Below, piece after piece: positions 55,228 to 63,206 of a stretch of 64,000 bases of DNA. The translations under genes were made by a program, and so were the position numbers. Numbering within the stretch: position 1 is the first letter of the stretch; every line of letters begins with the position of its first letter. The notes beneath the pieces were generated by a model. That model made no database searches, had not been told where the DNA came from, and was given only the letters and a program-made list of their open reading frames with translations. The stretch comes from Pseudoponticoccus marisrubri (lineage in GTDB: Bacteria > Pseudomonadota > Alphaproteobacteria > Rhodobacterales > Rhodobacteraceae), in contig NZ_LPXO01000009.1 of NCBI RefSeq assembly GCF_001482405.1, positions 1 through 64,000 of the forward strand, given 5' to 3'.

Positions 55228-55957
55228 GACCTTCCCGGTCGTCGTCACCGGCGGCAGCCGGGGCATCGGCGCGGCCACGGTCGCGCTCATGGCCGGGCGC
55301 GGCCACCCGGTGGTCTTCTCCTACGGCTCGGACGACGCTGCGGCCGAGGATCTGGTCGCGCGCGTCTCTGCGGATGGCGGTCAGGCCCTGGCCTGCAAGG
55401 GTGACGCCGCCGATCCGGACGCCATCGCCGCACTGTTCGACACATGCGTTCAGCGCTTCGGCGCGCCGGGCGGCGTCTTCGTCAATGCCGGGATCACCGG
55501 CCCGGCCTGCACCCTGTCCGAGCTGGCGCCGGCGGATCTGCGCCGCGTGCTGGAGGTCAACGTGGCGGGCAGTTTCCTGACCGCGCAGACGGCGCTGGCC
55601 GTCCTGCCGCAGGGCGGCGCCATCGTGCTGATGTCCAGCCGGGCCGCCAAGCTGGGCGGCGGCGGCGAGTGGATCCACTACGCCGCCAGCAAGGGGGCGG
55701 TGGACACGCTCTGCATCGGACTGGCACGCGAGGCCGGGCCGCAGGGCATCCGCGTCAACGCCGTGGCGCCGGGTTTGATCGAGACCGGGCTGCACGCCGC
55801 GGCCGGCCGGGGCGAGCGGTTGAAGACCGCGGGCACCGCCGTGCCGCTGGGCCGCACCGGCACCCCCGAGGAGGTCGCGCGCACCGTCGCCTGGCTGATG
55901 TCGGACGAAGCGGCCTATGTCTCGGGCACCATCGTCGAGATCAGCGGCGGGCGCTGA
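55214..55957 (+). CDS. Short-chain dehydrogenase/reductase (SDR)
   Basis: A 247-residue SDR with TGGSRGIGAATVALMAGRGH, VFVNAGITG and the catalytic block MSSRAAKLGGGGEWIHYAASKGAVD (Ser, Tyr, Lys). The NAVAPGLIETGLHAAAGRGER loop and SGTIVEISGGR ending follow. It overlaps the BKACE gene by 14 bp and is last in the plus-strand operon. It converges with the isoaspartyl peptidase gene 18 bp away. Confidence 0.9.
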   Translation: MSRSETFPVVVTGGSRGIGAATVALMAGRGHPVVFSYGSDDAAAEDLVARVSADGGQALACKGDAADPDAIAALFDTCVQRFGAPGGVFVNAGITGPACTLSELAPADLRRVLEVNVAGSFLTAQTALAVLPQGGAIVLMSSRAAKLGGGGEWIHYAASKGAVDTLCIGLAREAGPQGIRVNAVAPGLIETGLHAAAGRGERLKTAGTAVPLGRTGTPEEVARTVAWLMSDEAAYVSGTIVEISGGR

Positions 55958-55975
55958 CGCGCCCCCCTGCCCCGC

Positions 55976-56914
55976 TCAGCTCTCCTCGTAGATCGCCGTC
56001 AGCGGGGCCGCGCCCTCGCGCACGCTGGCGCGGTACATGCCCTCGCAGTTGAAGGGCAGCGACAGGTTGCCCTGCGCATCCACCGCGACCACCCCGCCCG
56101 AGCCGTCATTGGGCGCGAGGTCCTGCATCACCACGTGGTGCGCCGCCTGGTCCAGCGTCTCGCCCAGGTGGCGCATCCGCGCGCCGATCTCGGCCCCGGC
56201 GCTCCAGCGGATGAAAACCTCGCCATGGCCCGTGCCCGAGACCGCGCAGGTGGCGTTGTCGGCGAATGTGCCCGCGCCGGGGATCGGCGTGTCGCCCACC
56301 CGGCCCGGCAGCTTGGCGGTCATCCCGCCGGTCGAGGTCGCCGCCGCGAGGTTGCCCGCCCGGTCACAGGCCACCGCGCCCACGGTGCCGTGGCGCCGCG
56401 CGGGGTCGTCGTCATCCTCGCCGCGGGCGCGCATCTCCAGCGTGCGCTGCAACGAATCCCAGCGCGGCTGAGTGAAGAAATAGTCGCGGTCGCCGAACGC
56501 CAGCCCGGCCTCGCGCGCCAGCTCCAGCGCGTTGGGACCGATCAGGCAGACATGCGGCGTACGCTCCATCACCGCGCGGGCCAGCCGGATCGGGTTCTTC
56601 GGCCCGAAGATGCCGGCCACGGCGCCTGCGCGCCGATCGGACCCGTCCATCACGCAGGCATCCATCTCTTGCTGGCCCTCGGTGGTGTAGACCGCACCGC
56701 GCCCCGCGTTGAACAGCGGCTCGTCCTCCAACGCGCAGACCGCTTCCGTCACCGCGTCCATCGCGGCGCCGCCGGCGCGCAGCACCGCCTCGCCCGCCTC
56801 AAGCGCGCGGGCGAGGCCGTCGTGATAGGCCGCCTCGCGCTCGGGCGTCATCTTGGATTTCAGGATGGTTCCGGCGCCGCCATGCAGGGCCAGCGCGTAG
56901 GGTCTGTCGGTCAT
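55976..56914 (-). CDS. Isoaspartyl peptidase / L-asparaginase (Ntn hydrolase, IaaA family)
   Basis: A 312-residue self-cleaving hydrolase that acts on beta-aspartyl dipeptides and asparagine. The N-terminal YALALHGGAGTILKSKMTPE, FNAGRGAVYTTEGQQEMDACVMDG, and the precursor cleavage site RRHGTVGAVACDRAGN, where the Thr becomes the new N-terminal nucleophile, are all clear. GRVGDTPIPGAGTFADNATCAVSGTGHGE completes the active site. MTDRPYAL was chosen as start; the longer frame has no homology. It is last in the cluster with SDR, ketopantoate-reductase-like and creatininase-like genes and fits degradation of unusual peptides. Confidence 0.93.
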   Translation of the reverse strand: MTDRPYALALHGGAGTILKSKMTPEREAAYHDGLARALEAGEAVLRAGGAAMDAVTEAVCALEDEPLFNAGRGAVYTTEGQQEMDACVMDGSDRRAGAVAGIFGPKNPIRLARAVMERTPHVCLIGPNALELAREAGLAFGDRDYFFTQPRWDSLQRTLEMRARGEDDDDPARRHGTVGAVACDRAGNLAAATSTGGMTAKLPGRVGDTPIPGAGTFADNATCAVSGTGHGEVFIRWSAGAEIGARMRHLGETLDQAAHHVVMQDLAPNDGSGGVVAVDAQGNLSLPFNCEGMYRASVREGAAPLTAIYEES

Positions 56915-56972
56915 GTCCGCCTTTCCGCCCGCTTGGTCGCGCGGGGTCGTTTCAAGATGTCCCTGTCTCCGA

Positions 56973-57719
56973 TCATGCGTGGCCGCCGTCAACCGACAGC
57001 ACCTGTCCGCTGATCCAGCCCGCCTGCGGCGCGGCCAGGAAGCAGACCGCCGCCGCGATGTCGGCGGGCGTGCCCAGCCGGCGCATGTGGATGCCCTGCA
57101 GCACGGCCTGCTGTTTCTCGGGGCCGAAGGCCTCCCACTGTTTCGCGGTGGAGGGGTTCGAGATGACGAAGCCCGGCGCGACCGAGTTCACCGTGATCCC
57201 CGCCGGGCCCAGCTCCAGCGCCAGCTGCCGGGTCAGCCCGACCAGCGCGTGCTTGGCCGCGGCATAGGCCTGGATGCCGGTCAGGCTGGGCCGCAGACCC
57301 GCCCCGGACGAGATGGTGACGATGCGCCCCGCGCCGCGGGTCTTCATGCCCGGCGCCACGGCCTGCGCGCACCACATGGCGGCATCGACATTGGCCTGAA
57401 AGATCGCCTGCCAGTCGGGCGTGTCGATCTCTTCGATCGGGCGGCCCACCTGCCCGCGCACGCCGCCGGCCGAGCAGACCAGCCCGTCGATCCGGCCATG
57501 CGCGCCGATCACGTCGGCCATGGCGGCATGGGCGCCCTCGCGGCTGCCCAGATCGGCCACGTGCCGCGTGACACCGCCCAGCCCGGCCATGCCGTCCGCG
57601 TCGATATCCACCGCGCCCACCGTGGCGCCCGAGGCGACGAGCCGCGCGCAGATCGCCGCGCCGATGCCCTGCGCGGCCCCGGTCACGGCAAATACCTGTC
57701 CCGAAAGATCTAGCTGCAT
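56973..57719 (-). CDS. Short-chain dehydrogenase/reductase (SDR)
   Basis: A 248-residue SDR with TGAAQGIGAAICARLVASG, VCSAGGVRGQ and the catalytic segment TISSGAGLRPSLTGIQAYAAAKHALVG. The NSVAPGFVISNP loop and SGQVLSVDGGHA ending are standard. It overlaps the ketopantoate-reductase-like gene by ten bases and is followed by the isoaspartyl peptidase after 58 bp. Substrate unknown; it probably acts on a hydroxy or keto group of the imported compound. Confidence 0.9.
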   Translation of the reverse strand: MQLDLSGQVFAVTGAAQGIGAAICARLVASGATVGAVDIDADGMAGLGGVTRHVADLGSREGAHAAMADVIGAHGRIDGLVCSAGGVRGQVGRPIEEIDTPDWQAIFQANVDAAMWCAQAVAPGMKTRGAGRIVTISSGAGLRPSLTGIQAYAAAKHALVGLTRQLALELGPAGITVNSVAPGFVISNPSTAKQWEAFGPEKQQAVLQGIHMRRLGTPADIAAAVCFLAAPQAGWISGQVLSVDGGHA

Positions 57720-58720
57720 ACCGCCACCAATTCGTCGACCAGGTCGGCGGATTGCGCGCTCCGTCCCGCCTCGATGTCGTGGATCAGTTCGATCATGCGC
57801 ACCAGCACCGGCACCTGCAGCCCGTGGCGCTCGGCGATCTCGACCATGATGCCCATCTGCGCATCGACCTCGGTCTTGCGTTTGCGCACGGCGAGGTCGC
57901 GCCAGATGCCGGAATGCGTCTTGGCGGTCTTGCGATTGTGCGCGATCATCCGCTCCATCGCCACCTGCATGCCCTGCGCGTCGCGCAGGCGGAAGGCGTC
58001 GGGGTCGAACCCGTTGAAGCCCAGCGGCGACACGCCCTCGGCCGCGGCCAGCGCCATCACCTCATGCCCCAGCGCCAGGTAGGCGGCGCGATGCTCGGGG
58101 CGGGCCATGGCGTCGGACATGCTGTCAGGCGTCAGCGCGGTGCAGAAGAGCAGCGCGCCATAGCCCATCTTGCCCCAGAGATAGCCCCAGATATTGTCGG
58201 TCAGCACGGCGTCGGGTTCGACCACGCGCAACATCGCGTGGATCTCGCGCGCGCGCTCGGTCAGCGTTCCGTCCAGCTCGCCCACCGCGACGGCGGCGCG
58301 GTTGCCATAAAGGATGCGGCCCGGCTCCAGCCAGTCGGCGCCGTAATTGACGAAGCAGCCGACGGTCTTCTCGGCCCCGATCCGCGCGGCGATCACCTTC
58401 TCATTCAGCCCGTTCTGGGCCGAGACAACATGCCCGCCGGGGGCGAGATGGGGCAGCAGCTGGTCCAGTGCGGCCTCGGTGTGATGCGCCTTGACGGCAA
58501 GGATGATGCGGTCGAATTGCCCGCGCAGCGTGTCCGGGGTCGAGGCCGGCAGGACCTGGGTGAATGCCTCGACCGGGCCCTCGATCTGCAGGCCGGGGCC
58601 GGACATGGCGGCGACATGTTCGGCCACGATGTCGACCATGTGCACGTCGTGCCCCGCCCGGGCAAGATAGGCGCCGAGGATGCCGCCGATCGCGCCGGCG
58701 CCCCAGATCAGCGTGGTCAT
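57710..58720 (-). CDS. Ketopantoate reductase-like dehydrogenase (ApbA/PanE family)
   Basis: A 336-residue relative of ketopantoate reductase. The N-terminal nucleotide motif is LIWGAGAIGGILGAYLARAGHDV. ILAVKAHHTEAALDQLLPHL, HVVSAQNGLNEKVIA and DNIWGYLWGKMGYGALLFCTALTPD (Lys) are family positions. It is related to the protein at 23649, and both sit next to peptide transporters and hydrolases. It overlaps the SDR gene by ten bases and the creatininase-type gene by four (ATGA), which speaks for one pathway. A catabolic 2-oxo/2-hydroxy acid dehydrogenase is my inference. Confidence 0.85.
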   Translation of the reverse strand: MTTLIWGAGAIGGILGAYLARAGHDVHMVDIVAEHVAAMSGPGLQIEGPVEAFTQVLPASTPDTLRGQFDRIILAVKAHHTEAALDQLLPHLAPGGHVVSAQNGLNEKVIAARIGAEKTVGCFVNYGADWLEPGRILYGNRAAVAVGELDGTLTERAREIHAMLRVVEPDAVLTDNIWGYLWGKMGYGALLFCTALTPDSMSDAMARPEHRAAYLALGHEVMALAAAEGVSPLGFNGFDPDAFRLRDAQGMQVAMERMIAHNRKTAKTHSGIWRDLAVRKRKTEVDAQMGIMVEIAERHGLQVPVLVRMIELIHDIEAGRSAQSADLVDELVAVCS

Positions 58721-59418
58721 GCCCAGTCGCCTTCCAGCAGGGCGCGGGTCTCGGCCACGGCGGTGGACCACAGCCGGTCCATCACCTCGTCGGGCTTCTG
58801 GTAGTCGCCGCCATAATTGCCGTCGCCCACCAACTGCCGCACCGCGGCGGCATTGCGGTCGCGCAGCCGGTCGAAGGGCACGAAGGGCTTCTGCTCATCG
58901 GGCTGCGTCCGGCCGGGCAGCCGCGTCCAGGGGAAGTTCTCCATCCAGCTGGCATGGCTGGCCACCGGGTCGATCTCCTGCACGCAGGCCCAGGTCTGCG
59001 GCGCGCGCCACCAGTCGTGAAAGCGGCAGCGGGCGCCGGGATTGTCCTCCATCCACTCCATCGTGGCGGGTTGCACTGGGCTGTTGCCGCCATGGCCGTT
59101 GACGATCAGCACCCGGCGGAACCCGGTCTTGTAGAGCGAATCCAGCACGTCGCGCACCAGCGCCGCATAGGTGGTCAGCCGCAGCGAGACGCTGCCGGGG
59201 AAATCCATGAAATAGGGGGTCAGCCCGTAGGGTATGGCCGGGAACACCGGCACGCCCAGCGGGTCGGCCGCATCGGCGCCGACCTTCTCGGACAGGATCG
59301 AATCCACCGAGAGCGAGAGATAGGCATGCTGCTCGGTCGAGCCCAGCGGCAGAACGCAGCGGTCGTCGGTCTCGAGGTAGCGCTCCACCTCGAACCAGTT
59401 CATCTCGGCAATTCTCAC
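58717..59418 (-). CDS. Creatininase-family amidohydrolase
   Basis: A 233-residue enzyme of the creatininase fold, which hydrolyses cyclic or small amides with two metal ions. The family block VLPLGSTEQHAYLSLSVDS (Glu, His, Asp ligands) and VLIVNGHGGNSPV (His ligand) are complete. I chose the GTG at 59418: AAGGA lies nine bases upstream and GTGA overlaps the stop of the GntR gene. The longer frame reads back through that gene. Relatives cleave creatinine, mycofactocin precursor or formamidopyrimidines, so the substrate is open. Position beside a peptide importer suggests a cyclic amide or diketopiperazine-like compound; that is speculation. Confidence 0.88.
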   Translation of the reverse strand: MRIAEMNWFEVERYLETDDRCVLPLGSTEQHAYLSLSVDSILSEKVGADAADPLGVPVFPAIPYGLTPYFMDFPGSVSLRLTTYAALVRDVLDSLYKTGFRRVLIVNGHGGNSPVQPATMEWMEDNPGARCRFHDWWRAPQTWACVQEIDPVASHASWMENFPWTRLPGRTQPDEQKPFVPFDRLRDRNAAAVRQLVGDGNYGGDYQKPDEVMDRLWSTAVAETRALLEGDWA

Positions 59419-60419
59419 GTCACGGGTTCCTTCTTCTTCAGCTTGGCGCGGGCCACCTCGATGGCGGGCAGCAGGTCGCGCCGGACGGACTGGTTGTCGG
59501 GGGTGTGGCGGTACTCGAAGGCGGTCAGCCCCTCGGGGATGTCGCGCAGCAGGTACTCGGCCCCGGTGGCGTAGATCAGCACGTCGGCCCGGGCCAGCGC
59601 GCGCTCGGCCCCCTCCTCGCCGCGCACCACCATGGCCACCTCGGGCACATGTGGGGCGAAGCGCATGATGCCCGCCTTCATGATGGTCAGGAATTCGGGG
59701 AAATAGGTATAGCCCACCACCCGCGCCTCGGTCGGGATCGAGGCCAGCGCGACGCGCGTCGCCTCGTTCGGGATCAGGGTCAGGTCGAAAACCGGGCGGT
59801 CGGGAAACAGCGCCTGCACCTGCGGGCGCAGCGTGTGCGGCGCGACGATCATCTCGACATCCTCGGGCGGTGCCTCGGCGATCTCGGACAGGGTGGCGGC
59901 CCGGATCGTGTCGCCCTCGTCCAGGCAGGGGCGGATCGCGGCGGCATAGGCTTCGGTCGCGTCGTGGAAATTGCCCACCATCAGCAGCCGCATCGGCGCG
60001 CCGCTTTCGGGCCGGGCCATGGACAGGCGCAGCGCGAGCTCGGCCGGGCCGATGCCGCATTCGCGCCCCAACCTGACCAGCTCGGCGATCTTGCGGTCGA
60101 GCAGGCGCAACCGTGCACCGCCAGCCGCGCGCGCCGGCGCGGCGCCGCTGACGAAGGTGCCCGAACCGACCCGCGCCTCGATATGGCCGGCCTCCTGCAG
60201 GGTGGAATAGACGCCGCTGACGGTGACGGGCGACAGCCCGCAGCGCGCCGCCATGCCGCGCACCGAGGGCAGGCGCGCGCCCGCGGGCAGGTCGCCATTG
60301 GCGATGCCGAACTCGATCGCGCCGCGCAGCTGCACCGAAACGGACACGGAACTGCCCCGGTCGATCGCCGTGACGATCCGGTCCAATGCCTGTTCCAACT
60401 GTGCCTGCGTATCGGTCAT
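59415..60419 (-). CDS. GntR-family regulator with large C-terminal sensing domain
   Basis: A 334-residue regulator. The winged helix reads VQLRGAIEFGIANGDLPAGARLPSVRGMAARCGLSPVTVSGVYSTLQEAGHIEARVGSGTFV. The C-terminal 230 residues differ from FCD or UTRA; EMIVAPHTLRPQVQALFPDRPVFDLTLIPNEATRVALASI and DVLIYATGAEYLLRDIP look like an alpha/beta ligand fold. It is head of the minus operon and divergent from the third peptide transporter, so it likely regulates both. Stop and creatininase start overlap (GTGA). Confidence 0.85.
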   Translation of the reverse strand: MTDTQAQLEQALDRIVTAIDRGSSVSVSVQLRGAIEFGIANGDLPAGARLPSVRGMAARCGLSPVTVSGVYSTLQEAGHIEARVGSGTFVSGAAPARAAGGARLRLLDRKIAELVRLGRECGIGPAELALRLSMARPESGAPMRLLMVGNFHDATEAYAAAIRPCLDEGDTIRAATLSEIAEAPPEDVEMIVAPHTLRPQVQALFPDRPVFDLTLIPNEATRVALASIPTEARVVGYTYFPEFLTIMKAGIMRFAPHVPEVAMVVRGEEGAERALARADVLIYATGAEYLLRDIPEGLTAFEYRHTPDNQSVRRDLLPAIEVARAKLKKKEPVT

Positions 60420-60589
60420 GCTGTAACACTTGCCGAAAAATTCGGGGCTGCCAAGGGAAATTTGCGCTGATTTTCCGGGCGCTGTATCAGATGTTGCAAG
60501 GAAAGGTGGAAAACCGTTTCAAAACTGTCTTGACCGATTCAAATTTTCGGCCCTAGTGTTTCATCATAATGTAACACAGGGAGACCAAG
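60420..60589. promoter_or_regulatory. Divergent promoter and operator region, GntR regulator / peptide transporter
   Basis: For the transporter, TTGACC (60530-60535) and CTAGTG (60553-60558) are separated by 17 bp. Overlapping and following the -10 is GTGTT-N12-AACAC (60556-60577). The word TGTAACAC occurs at 60422-60429, three bases from the GntR ATG, and again at 60570-60577. A dyad CCGAA-AAA-TTCGG is at 60433-60445. AGGGAG at 60578-60583 is the ribosome site of the binding protein gene. Confidence 0.65.
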
Positions 60590-62158
60590 ATGACATTCAC
60601 CCCCCTTCGCGGTGCCGTTGCCGCCGTGGCGCTGATCGCCGCCATGCCCGCCGCGGCCGAGGATCTGGTGATCGGCCTGCGCGCCGGCCCCGATTCCATC
60701 GACCCGCACTGGTCCACGCTGGGCAGCCAGGCCGAGGCGCTGCGCCATGTCTATGACACGCTGGTGGACGTGGACGACAAGCTGCAGCTCAAGCCCGGGC
60801 TGGCCGTCTCGTGGGAGCCGATCGACGACACGACCTGGGATTTCAAGCTGCGCGAAGGCGTGAAATTCCATGACGGCACGGATTTCACCGCCGAGGATGC
60901 CAAGTTCTCGATCGAGCGCATCCCCGAGGTGACCGGCCCGATGTCGATGACGCTCTACACCAAGTACGTGGACAGCGTGGAGATCATCGACGACTACACG
61001 CTGCGCGTGCACACGAAGGGCATCGCCCCGGCCCTGCCCAACGACTTCACCCGCCTCTTCGTGGTGCCCTCGGAAACCGGCATGGAGGCCGGCAACGAAG
61101 AGTTCAACTCGGGCGAGAAGGCGATCGGCACCGGCCCGTTCACCTTCGTGTCGTGGCAGCCCAAGGGCGACCTGGTGCTCGAGAAGTTCGACGGCTGGTG
61201 GGGCGGCGAGGTCGCCTGGGACACCGTGACCCGCAAGGAGATCCCCGATGACGCCGCCCGCGTCGCCGCGCTGCGCTCGGGACAGGTGGACCTGATCAAC
61301 TACGTGCCGGCTTCGGACTACCTGTCGATGCAGAACGACAGCGACCTCGAAACCTTCGTGTCGGATTCGGTCTACATCCTGAACGTCCAGCCCAGCCAGG
61401 CACAGCCGCTGCCGCAGAAGGTGCGCGTCAACGGCGAGGAGATCGACGACAACCCGCTGGCCGACCTGCGCGTGCGCAAGGCGCTGGACCTGGCCATCAA
61501 CCGTGACGTGCTGGTCAATGTCGTGCTGGAAGGGCTGGGCACGCCCGCCAACCAGCTGATGCCCGAGGGCTTCTTCGGCTATACCGACGAGATCGGCGCC
61601 AAGCCCTATGACATCGAGCAGGCCAAGGAACTGCTGGCCGAGGCGGGCTATCCCGACGGGTTCGAGATCGACTTCACCTGCACCAACAACCGCGTGCCCG
61701 GCGATGCTGTGGTCTGCGAAGCGCTGGCGCAGATGTGGTCCCGGCTGGGCCTGACGGTGAACGCGCAGGCGCTGAACGGCACGGTCTTCTTCCCGGCGGC
61801 GGCGCGCAAGGAATACTCAATGGCGATGTCGGCCTGGGGCACGCTGACCGGCGAGGCCGCCTATACCTACGGCGCCATGATCCGCACGCCGGATGCCGAG
61901 AAGGGCTTTGGCAACTTCAACCGCACCGACTACTCGAACCCCGAGTTCGACGCGGTGTTCGACGAGGGCGCGCAGACCCTCGACGCCGAGGAGCGCCGCG
62001 CGCTCTATGAAGAGGCCTCGCTGATCGCGATGGAAGACCGCGCGCTGATCCCCACGGTGATCCTGCAGACCGTCTGGGCCGCCGATGCCGACACGCTGGA
62101 TTTCACCGCCCGTGTCGACCAGGAGACCCGCGCCTACGAGATCATGCCCGCAGAGTGA
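60590..62158 (+). CDS. Peptide ABC transporter solute-binding protein (family 5)
   Basis: A 522-residue periplasmic receptor with a signal peptide at about residues 1-24 (GAVAAVALIAAMPAAA before EDLVIG). The mature protein opens EDLVIGLRAGPDSIDPHWSTLGSQAEALRHVYDTLV. TWDFKLREGVKFHDGTDFTAEDAKFSIER, GTGPFTFVSWQPKGDLVLEKFDGWW and RVRKALDLAINRDVLVN are family-5 marks. It is divergent from the GntR regulator and first gene of the third peptide importer. The ligand may be what the creatininase-type enzyme and isoaspartyl peptidase break down. Confidence 0.93.
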   Translation: MTFTPLRGAVAAVALIAAMPAAAEDLVIGLRAGPDSIDPHWSTLGSQAEALRHVYDTLVDVDDKLQLKPGLAVSWEPIDDTTWDFKLREGVKFHDGTDFTAEDAKFSIERIPEVTGPMSMTLYTKYVDSVEIIDDYTLRVHTKGIAPALPNDFTRLFVVPSETGMEAGNEEFNSGEKAIGTGPFTFVSWQPKGDLVLEKFDGWWGGEVAWDTVTRKEIPDDAARVAALRSGQVDLINYVPASDYLSMQNDSDLETFVSDSVYILNVQPSQAQPLPQKVRVNGEEIDDNPLADLRVRKALDLAINRDVLVNVVLEGLGTPANQLMPEGFFGYTDEIGAKPYDIEQAKELLAEAGYPDGFEIDFTCTNNRVPGDAVVCEALAQMWSRLGLTVNAQALNGTVFFPAAARKEYSMAMSAWGTLTGEAAYTYGAMIRTPDAEKGFGNFNRTDYSNPEFDAVFDEGAQTLDAEERRALYEEASLIAMEDRALIPTVILQTVWAADADTLDFTARVDQETRAYEIMPAE

Positions 62159-62168
62159 TCCAGTGACG

Positions 62169-62193
62169 GGGGGGCCGGGCGATCCGGCCCCCC
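62169..62193 (+). terminator. Hairpin between binding protein and dppB-like genes
   Basis: A perfect 10-bp stem GGGGGGCCGG/CCGGCCCCCC closes a five-base loop GCGAT, 10 bp after the binding protein stop and 38 bp before the permease start. A pyrimidine-rich TGCCTTCTTCC follows, but no true U-run. It probably attenuates read-through so that the receptor is made in excess. Confidence 0.65.
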
Positions 62194-62231
62194 TGCCTTC
62201 TTCCCCCGCCGTCGCCAGAATAGGGAGTGAC

Positions 62232-63206
62232 ATGCTCGGTTATCTCATCCGCAGGCTCGCCCAGGCGGTGGTCGTGGTCTTTGCCATGTCGATCATCGTC
62301 TTTGTCGGCGTCTATGCCATCGGCAACCCGATCGACGTGCTGATCGACCCCGGCGCCACGCAGGAGATCCGCGCCAAGCTGATCGCCCAGTACGGGCTGG
62401 ACCAGCCGCTGTGGCGGCAGTATTTCACCTTCCTTGCCAACGTGGCCCAGGGCGACATGGGCACCTCGATGGTCTACAACATCCCCGTGGTGGACCTGGT
62501 GTTCTCGCGCCTGCCCGCCACGCTGGAGCTGGTCCTCGTGTCGATCATGATCGCCACCTGCATCGGCATCCCGGCCGGGCTCTATGCCGGATACCGCCCC
62601 GACAGCATCGCCGCCAAGGCGATCATGGCCCTGTCCGTGCTGGGCTTTTCCGTGCCGACCTTCTGGATCGGAATGCTGCTGATCATGACCTTCGCGGTGA
62701 ATCTCGGCGTGCTGCCCTCGGGTGGGCGCGGCGACGTGGGCAGCTTTCTGGGCATCAACACCTCGCTGGCCACGCTGGATGGCTGGAGCCACGTGATCCT
62801 GCCCGCCATCAACTTGTCGCTGTTCAAGATGGGGCTGATGATCCGCCTGACCCGCGCCGGCATGGTCGAGGCGATGCGCACCGATTACGTGAAATTCGCC
62901 CGCGCGCAGGGGCTGACCGACCGCGAGATCATCTTCAGCCACGTGCTGCGCAACATCTCGATCCCGATCGTCACCGTCTTCGGGCTGGAGCTGGGATCGA
63001 CCCTGGCCTTTGCCGTGGTCACCGAGAGCGTCTTCACCTGGCCCGGCGTCGGCAAGCTGATCATCGACTCGATCCTGCAGCTCGACCGGCCGGTGATGGT
63101 CACCTACCTCGTGCTGGTGGTGATCCTCTTCGTGCTGATCAACCTCGTGGTCGACCTTGTCTATGCCCGTCTCGACCCTCGCGTGCGCCTGAAAGGAGGG
63201 GCCTGA
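62232..63206 (+). CDS. Peptide ABC transporter permease (DppB-like)
   Basis: A 324-residue permease with N-terminal MLGYLIRRLAQAVVVVFAMSIIVFV, the periplasmic EIRAKLIAQYGLDQPLWRQYFTFL block, the EAA loop around YVKFARAQGLTDREIIFSHVLRN and the TESVFTWPGVGKLIIDSIL segment. It ends LVYARLDPRVRLKGGA. TAGGGAG precedes the start at 62232. The downstream permease start overlaps its stop (TGATG). Confidence 0.93.
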   Translation: MLGYLIRRLAQAVVVVFAMSIIVFVGVYAIGNPIDVLIDPGATQEIRAKLIAQYGLDQPLWRQYFTFLANVAQGDMGTSMVYNIPVVDLVFSRLPATLELVLVSIMIATCIGIPAGLYAGYRPDSIAAKAIMALSVLGFSVPTFWIGMLLIMTFAVNLGVLPSGGRGDVGSFLGINTSLATLDGWSHVILPAINLSLFKMGLMIRLTRAGMVEAMRTDYVKFARAQGLTDREIIFSHVLRNISIPIVTVFGLELGSTLAFAVVTESVFTWPGVGKLIIDSILQLDRPVMVTYLVLVVILFVLINLVVDLVYARLDPRVRLKGGA

